The notes under the pieces were generated by a model. That model made no database searches. It had not been told where the DNA came from and saw nothing but the letters and a program-made list of their open reading frames with translations. From Bacteroides sp. (GTDB taxonomy: Bacteria; Bacillota; Clostridia; Oscillospirales; Ruminococcaceae), in the NCBI GenBank assembly GCA_023663265.1, contig JAMPHV010000016.1, forward strand, positions 1-35,796: a stretch of 35,796 nucleotides of DNA, in the 5' to 3' direction. Each line of letters starts with the position of its first letter. Within the stretch, counting starts at the first letter, position 1. Made by a program: the position numbers and the translations under genes. Of this stretch, positions 6,493-14,436 are shown piece by piece.

Positions 6493-8661
6493 ATGAGGAG
6501 ACTGCTTGATAAAAGGGGAAGCGTGCTTTTCCTTGTTGTGGTTGTGATGTCGATACTGATAATTGCGGCTTCGGCAACTTATTATATCGTTAATAATCAG
6601 CACAGCTCGGTCAACGTTAGGTACAGCAGCGAGCAGAGTTATCAGACGGCGGTGTCGGTGAGCGATACGGTGTCGGATTATATCGATGGCTACCTTAAAG
6701 CCATAAGCATGAGCGGAAACGAAATGAGCGATTATAACAATACGATAATCGGCAAAATGCTGAGCATGTCGGTGGGAGGTACGCAAAATATAACCGGCGA
6801 CATTGACTTAACAAGCAGCGGAATGGGCGACGCCGACATAGTTATATCCAAGACGGGGCAGCGTCCTTCGGGCGATAAGACCATACATACTTATGAGATC
6901 ACCACCAGCGCCGAGGTCAACGGAGAGACTGTAAAAATAGTTCAAGTAAAGGAAATTATATCGGGACCCACCGATTATTTCACAAGATTTTTCACAAGTA
7001 CGGGACACAGACCCGAGGACGTAGTTATCCGTTCCTCCACAATATTGACCGATGTTTATTTTGAGAACGACTTTTCCACATTGTTGGCTACAATGAAAGG
7101 GTCGATATATGCGTCGGGCGCATTGCACGATTCCGGTGTAATCTATTCTCCCGGTATGGTCAAGGAAATAGTAGTCGGAGAAAACTTTATTGCGGACAGT
7201 AACTTAAGCACCAGCACGGACGCAGACTATATATACGTAGGCGGAGATTATACCGCCAACGCAATGCCGAAGGCAGACGAGGTATACGTACTCGGTGATT
7301 TTTATTTGGGCTCGTTGAGCGGCGGAGCCAATGCGGGCGACATTTACATTAACGGCGACTGTTATATTGACACCTCGGTCACTAACGGAGCCACGTTTTA
7401 CGTTAACGGAAATCTTTACTTTAAAAATGTTGCTACTTATCATCAGCAAGGCACGTTTTATGTAAAGAAGAACGTTTACGCACCGCAAGCTACAAACTGG
7501 GACGGAAGTCTTATGTGTTCGATAACCGCGCAGGGCGTAGAATATGTCGGCGATGTTATTTATCCTGACGGCACAACGGCGGATACTTCGTCTTGGACGG
7601 GATTTTCAAAGGTAGCTTCGTTGTCGGCTTCCTTTGACGATGATTTGGTTTCTGATAAAAGCGCCTATATTTCTTCTTCCGTTTCAAAGGGCAAATATCA
7701 GACATGGGACGCGGAGCAATATTACAATAACAATATTTTGGGCATCGATGAGGTCATTACTCCCGGAGTGGACAACACCGTAGAGGTGAGCGGCAGATTA
7801 AGATGCACCATTACCGATAGCTGCAGGTTAAGAAGCTGGGCGGATCTCGGCTCTTACCAAGACGCCGACGGCAACTGGAAGTGGAGCTACGGCAGCGGTG
7901 ATATTATAATTGATACGGGAACAAAGGGCGCAGGCGGTCACGACATCTATATTTACTTAGATTCGGACGGAAGAGATTATTTTACTTTCGGCACTGATTC
8001 CGTTGGGTACGGCGGTACAAACGTTCTTGTTACGGGCGATTATTCCGTTATATTTGTATTGCCCGAAAATACCGATTTTAAATTGGACTTTCAAGTGTAT
8101 ATAGGACATATGGACCTGGCATTGCAACTTAGGGGTCAAAGCTCCTACGACAGCTTGAACAACAGCGTTTACAATGGTTTATCCACAGGCGATATTATCG
8201 GAGCGCCGGGCGAATCGGGAAGCTTGTTGCAAAAGGTGAGCGTTGATTCGACCACCGATGTTACCATATTCGATACAGCCGCTTTCACAAACTCTCCCAC
8301 TCATGTTCATAACAATATTTTCTTGGTTACCAAGGGAAAAAACAATGTGGTTGATTTTTCAAATCACGGCTTGTTTTGCGGCTTTGTATATGCTCCCGAC
8401 TCTATACTTATGACCGATCCCGGCATGGACGAACAGAAGATATCGGTTTTGGGCGGTATGATAATCGGAAGCTATGCTTACCGCACCACGACAAGAGTTC
8501 TTGCATTTACATCGCCTTATGATTATGTAGACTTGTACGGACTTACAAAGCCCAACGATATAGTAAAATATTTGATAAACTTTGCCAACAGCGGCGGAGT
8601 CGGTTCACCGGGAGGAGATTCCGTATCTCTTCAAGGCTGGAGAACGGCAGGTTATAAATAA
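6493..8661 (+). CDS. Large GspK/PilX-like minor pilin, candidate pilus-tip protein
   Basis: The product has 722 residues. The N-terminus (MRRLLDKRG then SVLFLVVVV) is a short basic leader ending in Gly before a pilin-type hydrophobic helix, so PilD could cleave after residue 9. The +5 residue is Leu, not the Glu of ordinary pilins; lack of Glu5 is the mark of GspK/PilX-type tip subunits. Residues about 170-310 contain repeated short strand motifs (SIYASGAL, YIYVGGDYTA, VYVLGDFYLG, IYINGDCYI, FYVNGNLYF) that suggest a beta-helix or bactofilin-like fold. GspK proteins are about 300 residues, so this one is far longer. GAAAGGA precedes the ATG. It leads two minor-pilin genes. Confidence 0.7.
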   Translation: MRRLLDKRGSVLFLVVVVMSILIIAASATYYIVNNQHSSVNVRYSSEQSYQTAVSVSDTVSDYIDGYLKAISMSGNEMSDYNNTIIGKMLSMSVGGTQNITGDIDLTSSGMGDADIVISKTGQRPSGDKTIHTYEITTSAEVNGETVKIVQVKEIISGPTDYFTRFFTSTGHRPEDVVIRSSTILTDVYFENDFSTLLATMKGSIYASGALHDSGVIYSPGMVKEIVVGENFIADSNLSTSTDADYIYVGGDYTANAMPKADEVYVLGDFYLGSLSGGANAGDIYINGDCYIDTSVTNGATFYVNGNLYFKNVATYHQQGTFYVKKNVYAPQATNWDGSLMCSITAQGVEYVGDVIYPDGTTADTSSWTGFSKVASLSASFDDDLVSDKSAYISSSVSKGKYQTWDAEQYYNNNILGIDEVITPGVDNTVEVSGRLRCTITDSCRLRSWADLGSYQDADGNWKWSYGSGDIIIDTGTKGAGGHDIYIYLDSDGRDYFTFGTDSVGYGGTNVLVTGDYSVIFVLPENTDFKLDFQVYIGHMDLALQLRGQSSYDSLNNSVYNGLSTGDIIGAPGESGSLLQKVSVDSTTDVTIFDTAAFTNSPTHVHNNIFLVTKGKNNVVDFSNHGLFCGFVYAPDSILMTDPGMDEQKISVLGGMIIGSYAYRTTTRVLAFTSPYDYVDLYGLTKPNDIVKYLINFANSGGVGSPGGDSVSLQGWRTAGYK

Positions 8662-8678
8662 TGAGAGGTGCGGCGGAT

Positions 8679-9515
8679 ATGAAAAGATTAAAAATAAAAA
8701 GCGGTTTTACCCTTGTTGAATGTATAGTCGCAATGGCGGTGCTTACCATAATGTCGCTTCTGTTGATGATGATTTTATCTATGACGGTAAATCAGCGAAA
8801 CAGCAATATGACCATGGAACGGGAATTGGATCAACAGGTCGGTATGCTTGTTGAAGCGGGGGCTGTCGTTACCGAAGCTCAGAACGATGAAATTGTATTT
8901 AAGCAAAACGGAGCGGAAATCGAAAAAATCCCCGGGCATAATTCCGAGGGAATGGTAGCGAACAAGGTCTATTACGATAATATGGACAGTGAGCTTGACG
9001 CTTTGGATTATGATTTCAGCGGATACGAAAAATTTGAAGATATTTCACACGGAGGCGGTGGTGACGGAGACAGCGGAAGCGGCGGAACGTCAAGAGTTTA
9101 CGGCGCCGTGGATTTAAGCGGAAACGTTTCAATTCAAGAAACAGGCAATGTTGACAGCGCTGACGGAACGACAAAAACCGTAACCTTGGTAGTGACATTC
9201 ACTCCGTCCGATCCGTTTGATTACGATGGAAGCTACGGAACAGGCGTTGATAAGGGGGTAAAAATCAAGGTTCCTTCAAGCGCCGACGTCACGTCTGCAA
9301 AAATCTTATCTTCAAGCGGAAGCTGCTACAAGATTTCAAAGAATGTCGTGAGGGTTCAGCCGACAAGCGCCAGTGAGCATAAAGCTGAAATCATTTTTGA
9401 AATAAGCACAAGCGCGTATGACGACAGCTTTAAGAACGTTTCACATTTTTACACGGGTTCGGGCACCTCAAACACTGTCAGCGTAGCTATAAATACCGAA
9501 ATAGAAAATCCGTGA
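8679..9515 (+). CDS. Type IV minor pilin (prepilin)
   Basis: The product has 278 residues. The leader MKRLKIKSG and the mature start FTLVE give a classic class-A cleavage site with Glu5, followed by a helix of about 20 hydrophobic residues. I chose the ATG at 8679 over the in-frame ATG at 8661. It gives the usual 9-residue leader and has GAGAGG upstream, whereas the earlier one overlaps the previous stop. A Gly/Ser/Asp-rich linker lies at about 122-136, ahead of a beta-rich C-terminal domain that I do not recognise. It is the second of three pilin genes in tandem, probably a PilV/GspI- or GspJ-type tip subunit. Confidence 0.8.
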   Translation: MKRLKIKSGFTLVECIVAMAVLTIMSLLLMMILSMTVNQRNSNMTMERELDQQVGMLVEAGAVVTEAQNDEIVFKQNGAEIEKIPGHNSEGMVANKVYYDNMDSELDALDYDFSGYEKFEDISHGGGGDGDSGSGGTSRVYGAVDLSGNVSIQETGNVDSADGTTKTVTLVVTFTPSDPFDYDGSYGTGVDKGVKIKVPSSADVTSAKILSSSGSCYKISKNVVRVQPTSASEHKAEIIFEISTSAYDDSFKNVSHFYTGSGTSNTVSVAINTEIENP

Positions 9516-9533
9516 GAATAAGGAGCGGATAGT

Positions 9534-10325
9534 ATGAAAAAAGGAATAAAACGCATATTAAGTAAAAGAGGCATGAGCCTTGTGGAAATATTGGTCGTGC
9601 TTTTTGTTTCCTCAATATTGCTCGGGTGTGCAATGGGAATGCTTACTCCCGTAAACAATCTTCTTAATTCCCTTAAGGTAAATGCACATCTTGACTCGCT
9701 CTGCGATACTGCCAACGAATATATACGCGGTTCTTTCCAAAATGCAACGGCGATTTCCGTGTTGAAATATGACGGAAGCACAACCGCAATCGAAACAAAA
9801 ATCAATGAATACGAAACGCTTTCAAATAACAGCACCGACTATAGGTTAAAGGTTAAAGCGCTTGCCATTTTGGACAGCGGCGACCAAAATTTCAGATTGT
9901 ATGATTTGGGCGTAGTTACCGCCTCGGGGATTGGCAGCCGACTTTCGTCTCCCGCCGATGATGACGCGGTGTTTATGAATGATTACTATGAAAATAGAAG
10001 TCTTGCCGTTACTTTTGAAAATGCCGCTGCAAATTCGATAGACGTAACGGACAGCGACGGTAACGTTATTGAATCCTATGCTTCTGCGCAATGGCTAAAG
10101 GTTTACAGTCAATGCTATTCAATAGATGACAGCGGAAACGCAAACGTTTCCAATCAAATCAGAGGGCTTTCCTTTAAAATACTCGGCGGCAGCGTAAGGT
10201 TCGGCGGTAATACTTCGGCGATCGTAAACGATGACGGAAGCGGAATAAAATCATTTGATATTGACGATCTCGATAAGGGTATAGTTATAGTTTATGCTAC
10301 CAAGGATTTTAACGACGCCGTTTAA
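9534..10325 (+). CDS. Type IV minor pilin (PilW/GspJ-like prepilin)
   Basis: The product has 263 residues. The leader MKKGIKRILSKRG is followed by MSLVE, so the mature protein would begin with Met instead of Phe but keeps Glu5 and the hydrophobic helix. The C-terminal part (from about residue 40) is beta-rich and I do not recognise a subfamily. GGAGCGG lies 8 to 10 bases before the ATG, and the gene begins 18 bases after the previous stop, so the three pilin genes form one operon. It is probably the third member of a tip-initiation complex. Base composition looks more AT-rich than in pilC-pilO. Confidence 0.78.
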   Translation: MKKGIKRILSKRGMSLVEILVVLFVSSILLGCAMGMLTPVNNLLNSLKVNAHLDSLCDTANEYIRGSFQNATAISVLKYDGSTTAIETKINEYETLSNNSTDYRLKVKALAILDSGDQNFRLYDLGVVTASGIGSRLSSPADDDAVFMNDYYENRSLAVTFENAAANSIDVTDSDGNVIESYASAQWLKVYSQCYSIDDSGNANVSNQIRGLSFKILGGSVRFGGNTSAIVNDDGSGIKSFDIDDLDKGIVIVYATKDFNDAV

Positions 10326-10425
10326 TTCTTAAGGAAATACTAAGTAATAACATATTGTTCGCCTACGCCGTAAGCGGTTGAAAAGCTTTAACGCTGTAAT
10401 CATATATCCCAAACGGAGAATAAAA

Positions 10426-11217
10426 ATGCCTCAAAAAATCCTAAGACCTAAATTAGACCCTGTTTTCAAAGGATTGTTCAAAAACGATGAAACGCTTTTG
10501 AAGCCGCTTCTGGAAGCTTTGCTTGATTATCCTGCGGGGACGATTCGAGAGGTGACGGTAGCCGATTCCGAGATCGTGCCCGAGGGAGAGGGAGACAAGG
10601 CGGGGTTTATGGATTTGAAGGTGTGGATAGACAGTGCTGTTGTAAATGTCGAGATGCAGCTTCAAAGTCAAGATTCCTATAGGGAAAGAGCTATGTATTA
10701 CTGGGCAAGAGCCTATACCAATGATTTTAGAGAGGGCTATACCTACGACAAGCTAAAAAAGACTATTTCAATAAATATTGTTGATTTTCGTATTTTTGAT
10801 GCGCCTGAAATATGTTCCGTTTTTACTCTTACGGAGGCAAAGAGGCGTGAACAGCTTACGGACAAATGCTGTTTTATCTTTTTTGAGCTTCCGAAGCTGA
10901 AAGGAGGAGTCGATATGACCGAACGTCAGAAGCTGTGGCTGAATTTTATTGACGCAGAAACGGAGGAGGATATTGCTTCTCTTAATAAGCTGGAGGTGCC
11001 CGAGATAAAAAAGGCTATAGATAAGCTGGAAAAAATAAGCGCGGATCCTTTTATACGCGAGAGGATTTTGCGGTATGAAAAGCAGCTTTCCGACGAAGCC
11101 AATATCCGAGCCACCGATCTTAGAATCGGGAGAGAGGAAGGGAGAAAAGAGGTCATAGACCAGCTTCGCAAAAGCGGTATGCCCGATGAGGAAATTCAGA
11201 GAATACTGAGACTATAA
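10426..11217 (+). CDS. Rpn-family PD-(D/E)XK nuclease / putative transposase
   Basis: The product has 263 residues and begins with the LDPVFKGLFKN motif common at the start of this family. The nuclease core shows Asp63 (FMDLKVWID) and Glu76-Met-Gln78 (NVEMQLQ), the D...ExQ pattern of the family. The C-terminal tail (GREEGRKEV...GMPDEEIQRIL) is also typical. An ATG at 10426 with CGGAG upstream fits better than the one at 10378, which adds a non-conserved extension. Rpn proteins are DNA endonucleases that promote recombination in Escherichia coli; their natural role is unsettled. It sits alone between the pilin operon and the divergent pilD gene, as an inserted cargo gene might. Confidence 0.85.
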   Translation: MPQKILRPKLDPVFKGLFKNDETLLKPLLEALLDYPAGTIREVTVADSEIVPEGEGDKAGFMDLKVWIDSAVVNVEMQLQSQDSYRERAMYYWARAYTNDFREGYTYDKLKKTISINIVDFRIFDAPEICSVFTLTEAKRREQLTDKCCFIFFELPKLKGGVDMTERQKLWLNFIDAETEEDIASLNKLEVPEIKKAIDKLEKISADPFIRERILRYEKQLSDEANIRATDLRIGREEGRKEVIDQLRKSGMPDEEIQRILRL

Positions 11218-11225
11218 TAAACACA

Positions 11226-11254
11226 GCAAAAAACGGAGGTTCAAAACCTCCGTT
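11226..11254 (-). terminator. Rho-independent terminator of pilD
   Basis: AACGGAGGTT (11232-11241) and AACCTCCGTT (11245-11254) form a 10-bp stem with a 3-base loop. On the minus strand the stem is followed by a run of T (complement of the A run at 11228-11233), so it ends the pilD transcript. On the plus strand it may weakly stop the nuclease gene as well. Confidence 0.8.
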
Positions 11255-11274
11255 AAGCTGTTATTGCGCTTGCG

Positions 11275-12021
11275 CTATCTTATCAGCCCCAAGTAAGCGT
11301 TTATTATCTCCTCGCCCCAAAGGTAACCCGCGAATATGCCCATGGACAGGAACGGTCCGAATACTATCAAGCTGCTTTTGGTCACTATCTTAACGAATAT
11401 GCCGAACGCGGCGCCGATAATAATGCCTATCAGCGCGGAGGGCACTATGCTCCAGCCAAGAAGCAGACCCGCCGCCGCCATAAGCTGAACGTCCCCTCCG
11501 CCCATTGCGCCGAGAAAACAGAGTATGCCGAAGGGCACGGCGACTATTACGGCACCGATAAGGTGCTCATACCAAGGGATCTGCGAGGTGAACACGGATA
11601 CGACCCCCATTACCGCGATAAGAATACTGCAAGTGTAGGGGATCTCCTTTCGGTCGATGTCCCAAAGGCTCAGAACGATAAGCACGGGGAACAGCAGGAG
11701 GGCGTATATCAAGTCAACGGTCAAGCCGAGAGTAAGATACGCCGTCAGATAGGACAGCGCGGACAAAAGCTCCACCACCATATACCTTGACGAGATACGC
11801 TGCTTGCAGTAGCGGCAGCGCCCGCCAAGCAAAAACCAGCTCAGTATCGGGATAAGATCGTGATTTTTGATCTGTTTTCCGCAGGAGGTGCAGTGGGAGC
11901 GCCCCTTAACTATCGATTCCTTTTTGGGTATGCGGTAGGCGAGGACGTTTAAAAAGCTGCCTATCACGCTGCCCAAAATGAAGATCAAAACCGCAGATAT
12001 TACATTGAGAAATGTATTCAT
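11275..12021 (-). CDS. pilD: Prepilin peptidase / N-methyltransferase PilD
   Basis: This membrane aspartyl protease removes prepilin leaders and methylates the new N-terminus. The product has 248 residues from the ATG at 12021, which has AAGGCGG upstream; the longer frame to 12141 would overlap the antitoxin gene. The two zinc-binding CxxC pairs are at Cys44/47 and Cys69/72. Catalytic aspartates are Asp121 (LWDIDRKEIP) and Asp177 in the GGGD motif. About seven to eight hydrophobic segments are present. It is the only divergent gene in the pilus locus and acts on the five pilin-like products encoded here. Confidence 0.93.
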   Translation of the reverse strand: MNTFLNVISAVLIFILGSVIGSFLNVLAYRIPKKESIVKGRSHCTSCGKQIKNHDLIPILSWFLLGGRCRYCKQRISSRYMVVELLSALSYLTAYLTLGLTVDLIYALLLFPVLIVLSLWDIDRKEIPYTCSILIAVMGVVSVFTSQIPWYEHLIGAVIVAVPFGILCFLGAMGGGDVQLMAAAGLLLGWSIVPSALIGIIIGAAFGIFVKIVTKSSLIVFGPFLSMGIFAGYLWGEEIINAYLGLIR

Positions 12022-12128
12022 TATAGAATCCGCCTTTGTATGTATTTTTGTTATGTTTATTTTAACATTTTTGAGGGAAAAATGCAATAGGTGACAGAAC
12101 TTTATGTTTTTTAGAGGAGGAGTTTTAA

Positions 12129-12398
12129 ATGGGAAAAACAAGCTTTTCCATGAGAATAGACGAAGAGCTGAAAACCGAGGCGGAGGAGCTTTTCGCGGAT
12201 TTCGGAATGTCGTTGAGCACAGCCGTCAGAATCTTTCTTAAGCAGGCGGTAAGACAGCAGAATATGCCTTTTGCCATTAAGGAAAATATTCCGAACGATG
12301 AAACGATCAAAGCGATCGAGGACGCAAGAAAAGGAATAGGCGTTACTTCATTTAATACCGTTGAAGAGCTTTTGGAGGATTTGCATGCTGAAAGTTGA
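12129..12398 (+). CDS. dinJ: DinJ/RelB-family antitoxin
   Basis: The product has 89 residues. The N-terminal ribbon-helix-helix (KTSFSMRIDEELKTEAEELF, then GMSLSTAVRIFLKQAV) is the signature of DinJ antitoxins, which bind DNA as dimers and mask the toxin with their C-terminus. GAGGAGG lies 8 bases before the ATG. The last 14 bases overlap the toxin gene, so the two are translationally coupled. The usual autorepression operator would lie in the 107 bases between pilD and this gene; I see no obvious long palindrome there. Confidence 0.88.
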   Translation: MGKTSFSMRIDEELKTEAEELFADFGMSLSTAVRIFLKQAVRQQNMPFAIKENIPNDETIKAIEDARKGIGVTSFNTVEELLEDLHAES

Positions 12399-12663
12399 AT
12401 ACGGCAAGATGTTTAAAAAAGATTATAAACGCGCCGTAAAAAGAGGCTATAACGTCAAATTGCTCGATGAAGTAATCACTATGCTTGCAAATGAAAAAAA
12501 GCTGCCGAAAAAATATATGGATCATGCTTTGGAGGGCAAATATAAGGGCAGCAGAGAATGTCATATCACTCCCGATTGGCTTTTGGTTTACGAAATATAC
12601 GAAAACAGACTTATTTTGCATTTAAGCAGAACAGGTAAGCACAGCGAGCTTTTTGGAATGTAA
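12385..12663 (+). CDS. yafQ: YafQ-family mRNA interferase toxin
   Basis: The product has 92 residues, close to Escherichia coli YafQ. Residues matching its active site are visible: His47, His60 and Asp64 in ECHITPDW, and His86 with Phe90 in TGKHSELF. YafQ-type toxins cut mRNA in the ribosome and are neutralised by DinJ. I started it at the ATG at 12385, because the frame open from 12361 would add non-homologous residues inside the antitoxin. All key residues are present, so it looks active. It separates pilD from pilB, and the pair is probably a later arrival. Confidence 0.88.
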   Translation: MLKVEYGKMFKKDYKRAVKRGYNVKLLDEVITMLANEKKLPKKYMDHALEGKYKGSRECHITPDWLLVYEIYENRLILHLSRTGKHSELFGM

Positions 12664-12668
12664 TACAG

Positions 12669-12705
12669 TAATTTCATAACTTGAACAATAATTTCACAAC
12701 TTGAA
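12669..12705 (+). repeat. Two 17-bp direct repeats upstream of pilB
   Basis: TAATTTCATAACTTGAA (12669-12685) and TAATTTCACAACTTGAA (12689-12705) differ by one base and have a 20-bp period, about two helical turns. They end just before the ribosome binding site of pilB. They could be tandem regulator sites or a duplication left by an insertion. Confidence 0.6.
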
Positions 12706-12720
12706 AGGAATTAGATCAAT

Positions 12721-14415
12721 ATGAAAAGTGTACCCATAGGACAATTGCTTGTAGATTCGGGCTATATCACCGACGTTCAGCTTAACGACGCCTTGGTCAA
12801 GCAGAAAACCGATTTCGCGGGTGAAAAGATCGGCGAGATACTGCTTAAGCTTGGCTACGTCAGCGAAACGCAGGTGGTGCATGCCCTTTCCGCAAGGCTT
12901 AAGGTGCCTTACATCGATTTGGTCACCTCAAAGATCGACATTGAAGCGGTCAAGAAAATACCCGAGGACGTGGCAAGAAAAAACACGGTCATCGGCTATA
13001 AGACCCAGGGCGGGCGGCTGTACGTCGCAACCAACGACCCCGTTAACTTTTACATTTTCGAGGAGCTGAAAATCACCTCGGGCATGGAGATATACCCCAT
13101 GCTTGCCACCAAATCCGCCATTGTTGACGCTATCGACCGCGCTTACTCGCAAAACACCGTAAGCGACATGATGAACGACATCAATAAAGAGTATGACGCC
13201 AACGAGGCGCTTATGCAGGCGGAGCTGGACAATTCCGACGAGCGTATCGACAACGCGCCTGTTGTAAAGCTGGTCAATACCCTTGTGGAGAACGCGTTCC
13301 ATAAAAACGCTTCGGATATCCATATCGAGCCGTTTAAGACCAAAACGAGGATACGTTTCCGTTTGGACGGCGACCTGGTGGAGCAGATGTCGGTCAAGCC
13401 CAACGTACATAATGCGCTTGTTACCCGTATCAAGATACTTGCGGGCATGAATATAGCCGAAAAGAGAATCCCTCTTGACGGACGTTACGGCGTAAATATC
13501 AACGGCGTTAACCTTGACCTCCGCGTCAGCTCGATACCTACCGTTTACGGCGAAAAGGTGGTTATCCGTCTTCTTTCCACCGCCGACGAAAAGGCGAGAA
13601 AGATAACCGACCTGGGTATGACGGACTATAACTACGAAATGTTCAAGAATATTATCCGCTGTCCTCACGGCGTTATGCTGGTAACGGGTCCTACGGGCTC
13701 GGGTAAATCCACCACCCTTTACGCCGCCTTGGGCGAGCTGTCCAAGCCCACCGTAAATATCGTAACGGTAGAGGACCCTGTGGAAAAGAAAATGGACGGC
13801 ATAAACCAGGTCCAGATAAACGACAAGGCGGGCATGACCTTCGCCGCCGCGCTTCGTTCGATACTCCGTCAGGACCCCGACGTTATAATGCTCGGTGAGA
13901 TACGTGACGGCGAAACGGCGGATATCGCCATAAGAGCCGCCATTACGGGACACCTTGTGCTTTCCACACTCCATACCAACGACGCGGCGGGCACGATAAT
14001 GCGTCTTGTTGATATGGGCGTTGCGCCTTATATGGTGGCTTCCTCCCTTATCGGCGTTATAGCGCAGAGACTTGTTAAGCTGCTTTGTCCGCACTGTAAG
14101 GAAAAGCTTATCCTTAACGATCCCGCCGACCTCAGACTGGTGGGCAAGACCGAAAGAACGGCAATTTACACTCCCCGCTTGGGCGGCTGCCGCGAGTGCG
14201 GCGGAACGGGCTATCACGGTCGTACCGCCATTCATGAGATAATCGTTACGGGCAACGATATAAAAGAGCTTATTTCCAAAAACGCAAGCCAGGAGGAAAT
14301 AGCGAATCTTGCAAGAAAGCACGGCACAAAGCTGCTGCGCGAAAACGTAACGGAAATGGTTTTGGCGGGGGAGACCTCGCTGGACGAATTGGTCAAGGCT
14401 ACATACTCCGTTTAA
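12721..14415 (+). CDS. pilB: Type IV pilus extension ATPase PilB
   Basis: This cytoplasmic hexameric ATPase drives pilus assembly on PilC. The product has 564 residues. A GspE/MshE N-terminal domain (MKSVPIGQLLVDSGYITDVQ onwards) occupies the first ~150 residues. The catalytic core has Walker A GPTGSGKST from about residue 323, an Asp box and Walker B (DPDVIMLGEIRDGETADIA), and a His box (GHLVLSTLHTNDAAGTI). Cys456/459 and Cys490/493 form the tetracysteine zinc motif of extension ATPases and separate it from PilT. MshE-type N domains bind c-di-GMP in some bacteria; whether this one does is open. AAAGGA precedes the ATG. pilT follows 21 bases after the stop. Confidence 0.95.
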   Translation: MKSVPIGQLLVDSGYITDVQLNDALVKQKTDFAGEKIGEILLKLGYVSETQVVHALSARLKVPYIDLVTSKIDIEAVKKIPEDVARKNTVIGYKTQGGRLYVATNDPVNFYIFEELKITSGMEIYPMLATKSAIVDAIDRAYSQNTVSDMMNDINKEYDANEALMQAELDNSDERIDNAPVVKLVNTLVENAFHKNASDIHIEPFKTKTRIRFRLDGDLVEQMSVKPNVHNALVTRIKILAGMNIAEKRIPLDGRYGVNINGVNLDLRVSSIPTVYGEKVVIRLLSTADEKARKITDLGMTDYNYEMFKNIIRCPHGVMLVTGPTGSGKSTTLYAALGELSKPTVNIVTVEDPVEKKMDGINQVQINDKAGMTFAAALRSILRQDPDVIMLGEIRDGETADIAIRAAITGHLVLSTLHTNDAAGTIMRLVDMGVAPYMVASSLIGVIAQRLVKLLCPHCKEKLILNDPADLRLVGKTERTAIYTPRLGGCRECGGTGYHGRTAIHEIIVTGNDIKELISKNASQEEIANLARKHGTKLLRENVTEMVLAGETSLDELVKATYSV

Positions 14416-14436
14416 AGAAATGAAAGGAAAAAGATT

